Assembly (NCBI GenBank): GCA_963930775.1
Contig: OZ005692.1
Coordinates: forward strand, 3,768,135-3,832,134
Direction of reading: 5' to 3'
Origin: Cliona cf. orientalis
Taxonomy: Eukaryota > Porifera > Demospongiae > Clionaida > Clionaidae
DNA: 64,000 nt
Both the position numbers and the translations under genes were made by a program. The notes beneath the pieces are model-generated. The model ran no database searches, had not been told where the DNA came from, and saw nothing but the letters and a program-made list of their open reading frames with translations. Shown piece after piece: positions 33,774-46,500 of this stretch (the stretch's first letter is position 1; every line of letters starts with the position of its first letter).

Positions 33774-35555
33774 AAATAAATTCCACTAATTCCAGATCAT
33801 GTGGATGAGGATCACGGATTATGGAATACCGGTATCAAAGGCTAAGAACATCAGTGCAGTCACCACAATAATTATTGGAGGCATACTCAGGATATGCACC
33901 AAGTACATCATAGTACAAGTTGGCTGCTATCGAATTGAAAGCGCATCCTCATGCTGTCATCTGGAAACAAAACTTCAAGTGTGGCAATCAAAAAAATAAT
34001 AATAAATGGTCTCCCCCCGCCCCCAGCCATACAGGAGTGAGCTTGCATGCATGCAGTTCAAGTTCAAACAAATTTGTCTCATACAATTATGACATTGTAG
34101 AATTAAATTTTGTGCAGTGCTATGCATAATTATTAAAGCATGTCTTGTGCTCCTTTCAATAACAATATACTAGTCAGCCACATATTAGCTATTACACATG
34201 CAATACGCAATAATAAATAATAATAAATTATGTTCTATATTCTATCAATGTGTTAGTATTTGCATATTATTTTGCCAAACCCACGAACAGCCAGCTAGCT
34301 ACCCTTAATTAATTGTATGGGAGAAACCGTTGATGAATTTGAATGTTCACCACTGTGGTAAAGGTCGCCTCAATGCAATTAAGGGACAAAAAATTTGAGT
34401 GATAACCTTTAATATTCACCTACATGTGTACGAGAGCAGATATGGCAAAAACTGAAATGTATTCCTTGAGTCCAACATCTTTGCTAACCAGGTGTAACCA
34501 TGCACCTGCAACTGGTTATTTTTGTTAATTATGGAAACTCGATCACTATAATAACAATATCCAGATTGTGAATTATACTGATCCTAGCAAGAGTAACCAC
34601 AAATTTCCATAATGAAGCAAAATCAATAGTAATATTATGTCTGCATGTCACCAGGAGCATATGAATGCCACTTCGTGGCGCTCATAATTATGCTCCTGAT
34701 GTCATTCTTTAGGATACTATAATTATTATTAAAAGCAGAAAAGGATTTCCTGACATCACTGCTAGACTATCTCCCAAAACCCAGCATGTAAGTACAGTGC
34801 ATGCATGTACGCATACAGTGTCGGTGATCCTTGTGCAGCTCCACTTCTATATACCTGCAAATGAAATAAATAACTACTATTCTGTATTGTATGTGAACAG
34901 CTGCAACACAAAATTGGCCCATAATAGTGTATATGCATGTCATAGTTTCTGCTCTGTGGTAGACAACATATATGATGGTTATATGCAATGCAATCACTGA
35001 TAGCTAGGTGGCCCGGGCTTTTCATACCTACCCAGGTTTGTCTGTCTGTACAATCTGCATCTGGTCCCATGGTACACACATGGTATACCTTGCATCCAGT
35101 CCCAGATGATAAAAACAAACCTGTTAGGTACTTTTTATCAGGCTCAGGTGATAGCTACAATGATAGTTTGGCTGTCAGCATCATCGGCATCTGGTCCCGA
35201 GATATCTCGCTTCCAGTCCCCAAATCAGCATCAAATCAAACCATGTCTCAATAACATTTACCGAGAACGGACATTAATAATCACCCCAGCCCCAGCTCAG
35301 CTGGTGCACACCAGGCTGGCTGCAGTGTTCAGTTGATCACTGCATTGAAGCTAGTGGATGCTCAGACTTCAATGATAATTATCATAGCGGCTACAATGCA
35401 TTGACTGTAAACCTTCTTAATTTGCATGCATAATATTATGATTTTAATACCACCTTGACTCTTGAGATGATAGTTCACACTCTATTTCCCGCCAATTGTA
35501 GTTGAGAGGCTCCATTTAGAAAAGTATTCCTGACCTTTGTACTTCACCAGCCCTG
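33774..35555. other. Left part of the giant transposon, no gene recognised
   Basis: Contains a hairpin at about 34,647-34,705 (caccaggagcata against tatgctcctgatgtc). Open frames around 34,760-35,330 occur on both strands, but I found no supported splice sites or known domain in them. Promoter sequences for the kinase gene should lie near 35,400-35,555. Confidence 0.45.
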
Positions 35556-37895
35556 ATGACCATGCCCCCTCGCAGTAAAGATAGAAAGTACCGTCAAAGA
35601 AAAAGAGGTATTGAACGTAATCATCGACTTAAACTAGCGTATGACGAGAGTAAAAAAGCACTAAGCAGGGAGCAAAGATTCAAGAAAGCTCTGGAAAGGT
35701 ACCCGGCCAATAATATTAAGCTAATCAGTGAATACAATAATTATAGCTAAATATCAAGTACAGACGGTAGAGAATCATATTTAGAGATTCAGAGGGGTCA
35801 GGGGCTGGAGTATAAACAGGATACGCTCCTGGTATGAAATTTAATGTTTGCAGGGTTAGTCCAAGTCCATGGGGGTCCAGGTAACACGCCTGTATCGTTG
35901 GCAATGTCAAGCCATAGGGGCGAGGGTGGGGATTTGACACCCGAGAAGTTCAAAGTCTCCTCCCCCTGGGCCAAAATTACAGAAAAATCCCCCTATTTAT
36001 CAAGTTCCATGGGAGCTGTGTATGGACTTTGCCTTGAGCAATAATAATAGTGTATTAATGCATATGTGCAATTATTGCACATTAAGCACGATCAAATGCC
36101 CCTCCCATCCCCTACTGGGTCAAATCCCACCCTTTAGGCCGAAATTTGTGTCAATGGACTTTGAAATGCCCGACCCTCGCCCCTATTGGGGTGGGGGGTA
36201 GTGGGGCTTGACATTGATAGGTGCATAATAATAACATAGCAGGCCTCCAACCCCCTAACATCGTGATATTTACAAAGTTTTTGAAAATGCCCCCTTAATC
36301 CTACTCTACCAGTGGGCAAGTTATCTGTTTTGATGAGCTCTATATATATACCGTATCCTCCCAAAAATAAGCCCCCTTCGAAAATAAGCCCCCTCCCCTC
36401 TTTGACCTTCAAGTTCTTACACAGATATGTTTGCCTCGATTATAAGCCCCCCTTCCACCAAGTAGATAGACTGCACATAATATACACACGCGCGAGCACG
36501 TACGTAACCCCGCCCTTCAATTGACTACGAGTACAAAGATGGTGCTGGCTTTTAGAAAAGCCTGTTTTGAAGTCATTCTGTTATAATGGCACTTCTAGCT
36601 TGGCGAAGATACTTACGAGCCGGTCAAGATGCTTTTACTTTCCTCTAAAGACGTACACACACGGAACAACATGTCCTTTTCCTACCGCCGATCCTCGCCC
36701 CGCTCTTTTGGAGATAAGACAAGTAAACTCTGGATATTTCCCGCAATATGTGACCAACGATGGTGGCTAAGGGGGGCTTATATTCGAGGGAAAGTGCATA
36801 TTCGAAAATAAGCCCCCTCCCCAGTCTGGGTCATGTCTACGGCTAAAAAGGGGGGAGGGGGGGGGGCTTATTTTCTGGAGGATACGGTATATATATATAT
36901 AGCTCTATGTTTTTCCACTCCATATAATAATTATGCATAAATACTGATTTGGAGCACAACCCTTGCTAATTAACTGGTTGTTAATTTTTTACAGGGAAAA
37001 TATCACATTGAAATCAAGACTATGTGCAAAACCATGTTCTATAACCCACACAAAGGCATCTATGCTGTGTGGAATTAAACCTCCCCGAGTTTGTGTGGCA
37101 CCATCCAATATCCGTTTGATTTCATGGGAGGACATTAAAGAAGCGTGTATTACTAACAATGTGATTGGGACGGGAGCATTTGCAACATGCTATTTGGCTC
37201 AGCTGGGTTCACTGAATACAGTGTGTATTAAACTCCTTCATGCTGGAGACAGATACAGATCCTTGATTTATTCCGAGGGCAAAATACTATCTAAACTTTG
37301 CCATGTAAATCTCCCCTGGATTCATGGTTTCTGTGACGATTCCAACCGTACAGCGTTACTCATAACCTACCATCCGTACAATGGTAAAAATATATCAATG
37401 CACTTTCATGGTGCATTACACAAACACAAGGCTAAAATCTCTAACAATCAATGGAGACAGCTGTTGTTAGGATGCTGTAATGCACTTGTTTATCTAAAGG
37501 GAAAATCCGTTCTTCACAATGATATCAAGAGTGACAACATTCTTATCGAGAGAATGCCACCTCGTTTTATTGAAGTTCGTGCGGTTCTGATTGACTTCAA
37601 CAAAGCATGTCTCAGTTGTGATGCTCGGAAATACAACTTATCTAATGAGGAAAAAATATATTATGCCGAACATCACCCACATATTGCACCAGAAGTGCGC
37701 AGTGGAAGCCAAATACAATCATTCGCCAGTGATGTGTACTCTATGGGACGAATCATTGATAAAGTTAATGTCCTAGCCATGGGGGAGGTACCGTGTATTA
37801 GTAGTATGGCCGAGATGTGTAAAAACTTGTATTCTTCGAAACGCCCAACTGCTGAAGAACTTCAACAAACATTTTCCAGTTTATTAGCAATGTAA
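35556..37895 (+). CDS. Protein kinase with HND/DFN active site, two exons
   Basis: Exon 1 (35,556-35,698) encodes a very basic N-terminus (MTMPPRSKDRKYRQRKRG). Exon 2 (36,995-37,895) follows a tttttacag acceptor, and phases agree, giving 347 codons. Kinase landmarks in the spliced protein: glycine loop GTGAFATC (about 105-112), lysine in VCIKLL (127), catalytic loop LHNDIKSDNIL (Asp 224) with HND instead of HRD, metal-binding DFN (248-250) instead of DFG, IAPEV (about 278-282) and ASDVYSMG. Lys, both Asp residues and the loop Asn are kept, so activity is possible. It lies inside the giant transposon, tail-to-tail with the transposase gene (63 bp between stops). The intron hosts a MITE. A remnant of a similar kinase lies at about 63,673-63,765. 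Confidence 0.85.
35894..36226. mobile_element. Possible degenerate MITE in kinase intron
   Basis: ggcaatgtcaagccataggg at the left resembles the reverse complement of the right end (ccctattggggtggggggta...gcttgacattgatagg). Mismatches are numerous and the ends are not sharply defined. Confidence 0.35.
36351..36887. mobile_element. MITE, CCGTATCCTCC family, in kinase intron
   Basis: Terminal inverted repeats CCGTATCCTCCCAAAAATAA and its near inverse (ttattttctggaggatacgg), flanked by TA within a (TA)n stretch. Subterminal aataagccccc repeats occur at both ends. It lies wholly in the kinase intron (35,699-36,994), so it need not disrupt the gene. Confidence 0.85.
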
Positions 37896-37958
37896 ATAGC
37901 CACAAATTAATGGATCTGTCATTATTGCAACAATAATAAGTATTATAATTATTATTAC

Positions 37959-40900
37959 TCAATTTTCAACTTCAATATCATTAACAAAATGACTAACATA
38001 AACATGAGGTCCAGGGATATCCATGAAGATACACTTCTCGACAATACAGTCCACAGATACAGCTACGTGATCACCATGCCTACAGAATGATAAAGCTTAC
38101 TATCATTATAGCTACAGCTAGTTGTCCATACATGTGTAAGTATACAGGCAGCTAGAAGGTTGACCAGAAACCAAATAAAGTTTGTTTTCTCAGCGCCATA
38201 ATATTATATACATACAGCTTCTGAACATCGGGTTGGTCGCAGCATGGCACACAGTGTGCGTGCTATATAATATTATAGCGCAAGGCTAGCTGTATTTATC
38301 CACCATAGGCTTCATCATACATTACACTATTATTACCTCACAACCACAGAAAAGCAAATTGCTACTGGGCATGTATTTATGATGTACCAGCAGAGTTTCA
38401 TTTGGGCCCTCGAGTTGCCACCCCGTTTACACGTGCCATAGCTATAGTGGACCACTTTAGAAAGTGCTTTAAAGGCCTGGTGTAAATGGGGCTTAACATA
38501 ATAATAATAATATTATTATATTATATCACACCTTGGATTATTCAGCACAATTAGATGCTTATGAAGCTTTGCATTTGTGATATCATCGGAGCAGAGTTTG
38601 ATCGAGGTGGGTGGACAAACATTGATAATAGCAAAACACCGCTCGCCTGGAACAATCAAGAGTTTGTGAAGAAGCCCGTATGTGCAGCTCATTATACCAT
38701 CAACATTCACCACAGCTCTCACACAAGAGTTGTTCCGTCTCGTTTCTTTGATTTTTGTTGTACAAATTTCTCGGCGTTTAAGCGTCAATTTTGTGTAGTA
38801 CATAACATTACACTCCGCTTCCAAAGGTACACCAATAGACGATAGAGCAGTTCTGTCACCAGGATCAATTATTGTTCGTAAAGGTTTGCTCGTTAAGGAG
38901 ATGTTAGAGCTGACAATCTTTTCATATTTCCTAAAATTAGTGATAGAATGTAATACATGTAGTTACAGAACACAGCTTGACCTACCTTGAGGTACTTGAA
39001 CTTGAACCTATACATTTGTATACACTTTCCTCTTTAGTTCCTTTTTCCAGTATTGAGTGAGCGAGTTCGGGCATTTGTTGCAGAGCAGAAATATGATTGA
39101 TCACCTAATCAAGTTGTAAAAACCATTCATGCACACATCAACAACTGTACATGACGTGCACATTAGTGTTCGACAAGGAACCTGAATCTACAACCATAAT
39201 ATGCAGCTATACTAGAGCTACACATGGGGTATATATATCGTATAGCTGGAAAATTTGGCGGTTTGACGGTCTACATTACAACTGCCAATTTGAAATTAAA
39301 ATCTGCCAAAATTTCCTACACATATGGTGATCCCGTATACGAAATCGCCAAATTTCAATCTGCCAATATTCTTGTAATAGCGATTTGGGCCTCAACCGCC
39401 AAATTTAATTCCCGCCCAATATTTCCAGCTATACGGTACGTGCTTTAGAGAACTCGGTTTGATACAAGAGTGCATGAGTGAGCCAAGCGAGCTCACTCCT
39501 TGTAACCAATATTTTAATAAATGCATACGATACACTGTCAGTACACTGTCAGTATGTATAACATACATACATGTTGCTACCGTATACCTGTTTTTCTACT
39601 GATTTTGAGCCATGAAAAAGCTTGAGAATTGTTCCATTCGTACCCTCAAATGGAAAACATGAATGTGCCCAAAGTGGTCCTAGGTTTTTGACGACATCGG
39701 GTAAGTGTAACAGGCCATGAACAGCAGTGGTACAATGACGGTCACCTACAGTAGAAGTTTACGTAAGAAATATACATATAAATTGAAGTAGAAGATTTCA
39801 TGGTAAAAGACAGACACACATGTACACAGGTATGACAACTGTAACCCTACAATGTACCGTAAATCGCGAATATTTCATGTCTAAAATATTTCATGCGATA
39901 ATTTTTCGCGTTAAATAATTTTCGGACAAACAACCCTGTACCGCATTGTCGTTAATATTGCGCATGTATTTCGTATGTTTAATTTTCGCACAAGCCATGC
40001 TGTCCGAAAATATTTTAACATCGAAATATTCGCGATTTACGGTATACATGCACTGAGGGTAAATTATAGTTCTCTTATACTTACCATATAATGCTCCAAA
40101 TTTGATATAGTAATGTTGTAATAATCGGGCACTTTGCTTAATGCGTTTCTCAGAAACAGTATTCTTCAAAAGTAGGTAAACCCCCTCAACGAGAAGCAGA
40201 TGATGCTGATAGAAATCTTCATGGAGAATCTCCTTCAAAACAACTGGAGAGTAGTACAGCAACCAGGCCTTCACTTCATAGGCTGCAATAGTCAGGATGA
40301 GAGATATTGCTATATAATGTTATCATAGTACAAGAGCACATGTACATTTTACAGCGGAAGGCTATCTTATAATATTTGGATAAGCCCGAAATAGTCTATG
40401 CTCTCCAGCAAGGAATTATCCTTTCTAACCTAACAGGAAATGTAGACGGTATCATTTTTATTCACCTTTCCAAAATTTCACTGTATCTGCTACACTACGG
40501 GGAGCTCTTTGCATATCATTTGGAGGCCTTAATCCACAGAGGCGCTCATCCACCAATGAAATACTCTCCTTATGACCTATGTACCAAAGCTCTGAATGAT
40601 ACTGCGACTGAAACCACATACGCAAGAGAAGGCGACACACATCCAACAAAACACAGTGCATATAGTCGATGGAGCAGCCCCTGATTACATCAAAACTTGG
40701 CACCGTGCTCAACCATGTTGGTCCCTTCACACCATTGATCTAATAAATGAGAGACCAAAACTATGCATGTTAATTGATGGCACGTGTAGGTAATAAGTTA
40801 AACCTGAGAGCCATTGGATATGACGCTCTTAGCATCTTCTATAAGTTGTTTATGTGTACGACTAGGGCCAGTTGGATTACTTGCATCAAATGGATAATAC

Positions 40901-43295
40901 CTCACTGTACCATCACCGGAACTTATAGACACACCTACATGTATAATATAATGATATTATGCTATAGATCGTTACAAACCAATAATTATGTAGAGGAATG
41001 AGGCCTTCGTGTTTTGGTGTACACACAATATCATGCCATATTATATATAATATTATTATAATATCACTACATTATTGAAGCAAGTACCAAGCATGCTGAG
41101 TCAGCGTAGAGCTGGATCAAAATGATGATGTGGTTAATAAGGAAGCAACTTATGACAGTAAATATTATTCATAACCTTTTGACCCTGTGCTACCACCTCT
41201 GCTGTAGTGGACCAGGCATTGAATGGTTATTTTGGGGGGGGGGGGGGGGGGGGGGCATAAAACGGACACACCCACTTTCGTCCCATTTTCTGGGTGAAAT
41301 CCTGCCAGGTGTATATACCTTTTTGTAAGCATTGTGAACACCCATAGAATCCATTGTGCTGAACAGTGTTTAACACACGTGACCGGGCAGGTAAATCACA
41401 TGTGAAGCATAATAAAACTGCACGACAAGTGAGAGAACCTTGCCCTTCAACACTCAGACTTATGCCTGTTGACAATTATTAATAATGATTAGGTTAGATA
41501 TCATGAAGTATGTATGGACATACCTGTATGATAGAGACTGGTTAAAGTTGTGGCTAAAGGTTCCAGAAATACGGTCATGTCTGGTTTTGCGTCACCATAC
41601 CAAAGCCCAGCTAGAATTATATTCTCCTTTACTATCCTAGTAGTATTACAAAATCTAATTAATTATGTAACAATTAAATCTATGGCCGTTTAATACCTCA
41701 TCCTGAATGGTAATTCATTAATCATCAGCAATAAAGGCCAGAATGTGAACTTAGAAGACCTAAAGACAGGAATTCCGTCCGTATTGAATATAAAGGAAAT
41801 GTTGGCCTTGTCTGACAAAAACCCTGAAGTTACATGTTGTTGATAAATTTCTCCACTGTACACATCAGTTTCTGCTGAAAACCGTGAGGGGTATTGCTCA
41901 TAGATTGCCTCCAAGGTTCCTTTACCTGCATCAAAGACACAATTAGATTGAGATATCATTTATCAGCAGCAAAACTTAGAGTCGAAGTGCATATATAAAC
42001 AAGCACTATTATGCAAAATCCTCTGAGTCAGTGTAGCTAGTGTACATGATGCATGCTAAGCCAGCAACACTATTAGAGTATAGAGTATAATGGTTAAACC
42101 ACAAAGATCTACCTTGCTTTCAACGCATAAACCATAATAAGCTATGTAGCAAGCAACCTTGTAAGACACATACACAAAAACTACTGTACCCCTCGAGCAT
42201 GTTAAATAAGTTGTTCTGCTGAAGGCACCATAAACAGCAGAATTTCCCTCTACTGGGCCCCACCCCTCTTTATGTGGGGTTCTGTCACACTGTCAATGGT
42301 CCCCCCAAAATTGTGGTACCCCCGGACTGTCCACTGCGTCATATTTGGTCCTCCTAGGACAAACCCTGACCCTGGAGTCTAACCCTGCCATATAAACCCT
42401 TGAGACTAACCCTGCTAGCCATTTATACCTGCCCCTAACCGTCTTGTAAATGGCAGGGGCACTAAGCATAGTCACTATGGACAGTCCAGGGGGACCGCTT
42501 TCAGGAAGGACCACTTATAGTATGACAGTTCCATATTAGAGTATACTTACGTTGAAGAATTGAAGCCAATTGTGGTTCAACAGGTACTTCAATAAAGTGT
42601 GATTTGGCACCAAATTTGCTAAGGTCAACTTCGCAGCTAGGATTGGGACACTTGTTACCATCTTCTACGCGGTATAAACAATTGCTACAGAAATTATGGA
42701 ACTCCATAGGAAGTTTATGCTCTCCGAACTGTTTATTGAATAGATATGGTGATGTCAGGCATTTATTTGGCTGGGGACAATGTAAAGAAACCAGCCGAAG
42801 TAGATCAGCAAATGCAGTTTCAGTTAATCTGTGCTGCATGCGAAACTTTTTCAAAAGCAAGCAGCTAGAAGAAACTGTCAATCCTGAGCCTTCATACAAC
42901 TGCTGCTCCAAATCAGATGTCACTTGGATTAAGGCCGTTTGCTCGGATTCATTAGCAGGAGCTTCTTCAAAGTCGAATTCATCTTCTTCACTAAATTCAG
43001 GACAATCCATTGTAATTCTGTCCGCAGCATCTTCCTCGGTTGACTTATTATCATCCTCAAACTCATATACACTACTAGAATCATCACCTTGGGAGTCCAC
43101 GGTAGCGAAGTAGTCAAGTTCTGCGTCACTTGTACTCATTGGATCACAGCTGACACACGGCTCTCCAGCGGCTTCAATCGCTTCAGCACACCTTTTTCTC
43201 TTGCGAATGCGGTAGCGTGACGAACGGCTAAGTGACAGTTTAGATAATGGATCCTCGAAAGAGAAGCGAGCGTTGTACTCAGATTTCTGAGACAT
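37959..43295 (-). CDS. tnp2-family transposase, 11 exons, intact
   Basis: Exons on the minus strand: 43,295-42,551; 41,925-41,697; 41,636-41,524; 41,465-41,319; 40,934-40,804; 40,739-40,466; 40,282-40,085; 39,745-39,588; 39,104-38,986; 38,930-38,532; 38,079-37,959. All have GT/AG borders and compatible phases and sum to 878 codons including the stop. Conserved tnp2-type blocks: FNTDGIPVFRSSKFTFWPLL (exon 2), LAGLWYGDAKPDM (exon 3), CRAVLLCFTCDLPARS (exon 4), IDYMHCVLLDVCRLLL (exon 6), CTTAVHGLLHLP and FPFEGTNG (exon 8). The acidic N-terminus and a Cys-rich motif (CSNCLYRVEDGNKCPNPSC) precede them. Aspartates in NTDG and DYMH and the Glu in FEGTNG are candidates for a DDE triad (inference). 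Intact splice sites and frame suggest a recently active enzyme that cuts the ends at 32,393 and 49,255. Confidence 0.9.
38211..38374 (+). mobile_element. MITE-like dispersed repeat, copy 4 (truncated)
   Basis: Carries the right half of the ACATCCCCAGTAGC family (gcgcaaggctagctgtattt ... GCTACTGGGCATGT). It lies in the last intron of the transposase gene. The left terminus is missing. Confidence 0.65.
39239..39435. mobile_element. MITE, CCGTATAGCCGG family, copy 2
   Basis: Ends CGTATAGCTGGAAA and TTTCCAGCTATACGG, with the same cgccaaattt-rich interior as 32,564-32,782. It is in a transposase intron. Both ends show the same substitution (AGCTGG for AGCCGG), so it belongs to a subfamily. Confidence 0.75.
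39857..40042. mobile_element. MITE, CCGTAAATCGCG family
   Basis: Perfect 20-bp-class terminal inverted repeats CCGTAAATCGCGAATATTTC and gaaatattcgcgatttacgg, flanked by TA on both sides. The interior contains attttcggacaa and its inverse. It lies in a transposase intron. Confidence 0.85.
42295..42515. mobile_element. MITE with about 40-bp imperfect inverted ends
   Basis: The left end tggtccccccaaaattgtgg and ccccggactgtccac are matched in inverse at the right by tggacagtccagggggaccg and ggaaggaccac. It lies in the first intron of the transposase gene. Confidence 0.6.
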
Positions 43296-43564
43296 CTTTC
43301 AGCTTCTGTGCGCTAATTAGAATAATGTTGTCCTTGTCTCGCGTTCCCAGTGGTGGGGGTCTGGGTCGGGAACGGGACCGCGCGTACCGGGAACGAACAG
43401 TGCACGTGCAGGCCTTGTGACACATTGATTGCATGCATGCATTGCATGCATAGTATAGTGCATATTGGAGTATTTTGGCGCCAAAATCATACACGCGTCT
43501 TGTCAGATCAGACCGAGCACGTCCGTTCCGACAGTTAGGCTAACCACGTTTCTCCAAGCTGAGG
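43296..43564. promoter_or_regulatory. Shared divergent promoter region, transposase / BEN gene
   Basis: 269 bp separate the two ATG codons, which point in opposite directions. The stretch has a GC-rich half (gggaacgggaccgcgcgtac) and a tgcatgcattgcatgcat palindromic core, unlike the AT-rich surroundings. A single bidirectional promoter would co-express the two element genes; no individual factor site can be named. Confidence 0.55.
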
Positions 43565-46500
43565 ATGGGAGACAAAAAGAAGAAATTTGTGTTTGTTGAT
43601 TGGCTGGAGGACAATTCTGTAGGCGTGATGCCGACTACTGCCATTCAGAAAGGACAGAAGGTGGGCATTGGCGAGATCTGTGTTTTGCGCTGGGGTAAAG
43701 GAGAATTCTACGATGCTAAACTGCTCAAATTTTCAGGTGCGTTTTATGCATTTTGTGTAGCCTCACTATTTTTAATTTTTATATAATAGTTATCTGCCAG
43801 TAATTGGGATGCATGAGAGAGTCATGGTCAAATGCACCCCAATTTAATACTGGCAGATAACTGTTTGTTGGTAGTTGACCTCTGTTCATCCGATTGGCCT
43901 ACTTTATGATGACCCAAACCCTTCCCATAGCTGGCAAATTGCCTATAAAAAAGGCTTTGGTTGCTAAGCAACAACCAACAAACTATAATATTATTGTGCC
44001 TCATGTGATCAAGTATAATAAAACTGCATACATATACAGCTGTTGGTATGGTTCATGGCCTTTGTAATGATATTCATATATGGAGGTCATCCCGGAATGT
44101 ACTAGAGCTCACACTAACACTACAAACTATGGCTCTACTAGTACAGTACTGTGGCTCGTGGTTGGCCTGGGCTGTATTGTTTAGGGTGACCTCAATATGA
44201 ATATCATTACAAATGTGTTATAACACAGTATAATATTCTATGCCGTATAGCCAGAAATTTTCGCCTGGAGAAAACTTTCGCCTTTTTCGCCCAGGCACAT
44301 CGTGGGCGAATTTTTTTGGGGGAATTATTTTACCCCGTGAAAATTTTGTCATGCTGAAACACGTACAGGTTTTTACGTGTGGCTGCCAAGCTGTACTAGG
44401 TAGTGCCTCATGATCGACAATCAGCTGGTATTCAAACCCCATCTTTCTCAATCTGCAGTCTAGCTTGATATCGCTACTATCCTACTTCCATGGCACGTGC
44501 TCCTCGGGTATGCCCGATCCTTCCGGACCCCTATCGGCGGAGCTATCTCTTTCCGCCATCGCAGAGGCCAACACTGCTGTGAACAGCGTGCAGTGTGCAT
44601 ATGGACGACTTGTTGCTACATGTACATACATAGAAACAGATACATGCATCTGTATAGATGGTAGAACGTTCAATTCTAACTTCCATGCATGCCCCTCTCA
44701 AAATTTTTGTGAGAAACTTAAATTTCTGGTACCGGTACGTTACCACAGTGTATGTAGGGATTAATGTTATAGTTAATGCACAGTAGGCAGGGTTATGATA
44801 GAATCAGACTGTTTAAATTGCACCTTGTAGTACAAATGAACATTTTTCTTTATACATAGATGATAGGCAAGCTCTTTTAGCTCATATGGAGCGGTACATA
44901 GCAGGGGTTGATCTTGATGCACCAGACACTGCTGATTCTACCACAGAAGACACTCCAATTAAGACTCCTCCAAGTGCTCCAAAAAAATCTAAGCAAACCA
45001 AGAGTATAAAAAGGAAGGCAGCCGAAGCACGCAAAGAGAGTTCTGTTGCAAGAGCTAAAAACATTTTGGCCTCAATTAACTTTTCCAATGAATCAAGTAG
45101 CAGTGAAGAAGATGAAAAAGATTTAGAGATCAAGAGGTTGAAGAAGGAGCTGGAGAAGATGCAAAATCAGCATGACTCATCTATGTGTAAGTAGACTGAT
45201 TATTATTATACATGAAAGCGTTGCACTTCAAGCTAGCAGCTCCCATATCTTATGTGGTCGATTATTAGCTGTGCATAATGGTAGGGTACATAGCCAAAGT
45301 GTTACTTAAGAGTGTGATTGATAACTGGCCTACCTTTATAAGGCTGTGAGATAAACTTGGACATAGTACGTACTGGCTAAATTTCAGTTATGAAAGGGTG
45401 TCTTTATAATTATTCTGAATTGCAGCTTCAGTGGTGATGAACAATTCAATCAGTCATTCATCATTCGATGCACTTCAAAAAACTGTTACCAATGTGAGTA
45501 ATTTGTCATTGTACATGTAAATGTAGTTGTATGCATATATGTGACAGGACCATATCACACAAAATGCGTTTTTGCCCCATGGGAATGAGTGTGGCTAGGA
45601 TTTTGTAGCAAGTGTAGCAGGATGATGGAAGACTATTTATGCCAGGTTTTAAGTTCATCGCTGCTATGGTTCTAGATGCCTGGAAGTGTACGAACTATTT
45701 ATGTGTTCTCCTAAGATACACTGAATTCATCTTAGATTACCTCATGTTCAATATTTTAGTTTCCCTCCACTTCGAACCAGTATTTTATCCAGGGCCTTTA
45801 GGGGGGGAACTTCCCCCCCCCCCCCCAAACTTTCTATTCCCCCCCCTAAAATTTGCTGTAATATAATAATATTATTGTGTATAATATAATCTGTGTGTAC
45901 ACCAGCATTGTGTATGTTACTTTATGTAGCAACCATCATGGCTACAGGTAAAGTAATTTTAGTAGCTACCCTCTTTGAGACTACATATTTATTATGCAAT
46001 AACCCCTTTGAGACCGTATTTGTAGCACATGGCAGACTCAGATTAACACATGCAATTCACCCCCTATTCTGTACATTTCCACCCTCAAAATTCCAATCCT
46101 AGATAAAATACTGCTTCGAACCCTACAATAATTTCTCCCCCCCCCCCCCCCCCCCCCCCCCCCCCGTATGTATTCGTAATTGTAGATGGTTGTCCATAAT
46201 TCTATGACTGTACCTATAATTTAGTGTGGCATGTTTGGTTACACAGGATGCTGGTCCTAGTAAGCCTGGTGGTAGTGCACCCAAAGTATCTTATGCTGAC
46301 AAACGGGTATGTGTAATTTTTTTGTATTTTAGTTATTGTACTTATTGTGATGTGTTCTATAAAGGATAATGGTCCTAAGCCTGGTGGAAGTGCACCCAGG
46401 ACATCTCATTATGATGATAGAACACCCAGGACATCTCATTATGATGATAGAACATCTCATTATGATGACAGCTGGGTATGTAAATAATATTGTGGTCTAC

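Noticed and set aside
34762-35336. Overlapping open frames on both strands in the transposon's left part
   Set aside because: They overlap on both strands, lack recognisable domains and have no supported splice sites.
42604-43113. 169-codon plus-strand frame
   Set aside because: Antisense shadow of the first transposase exon.
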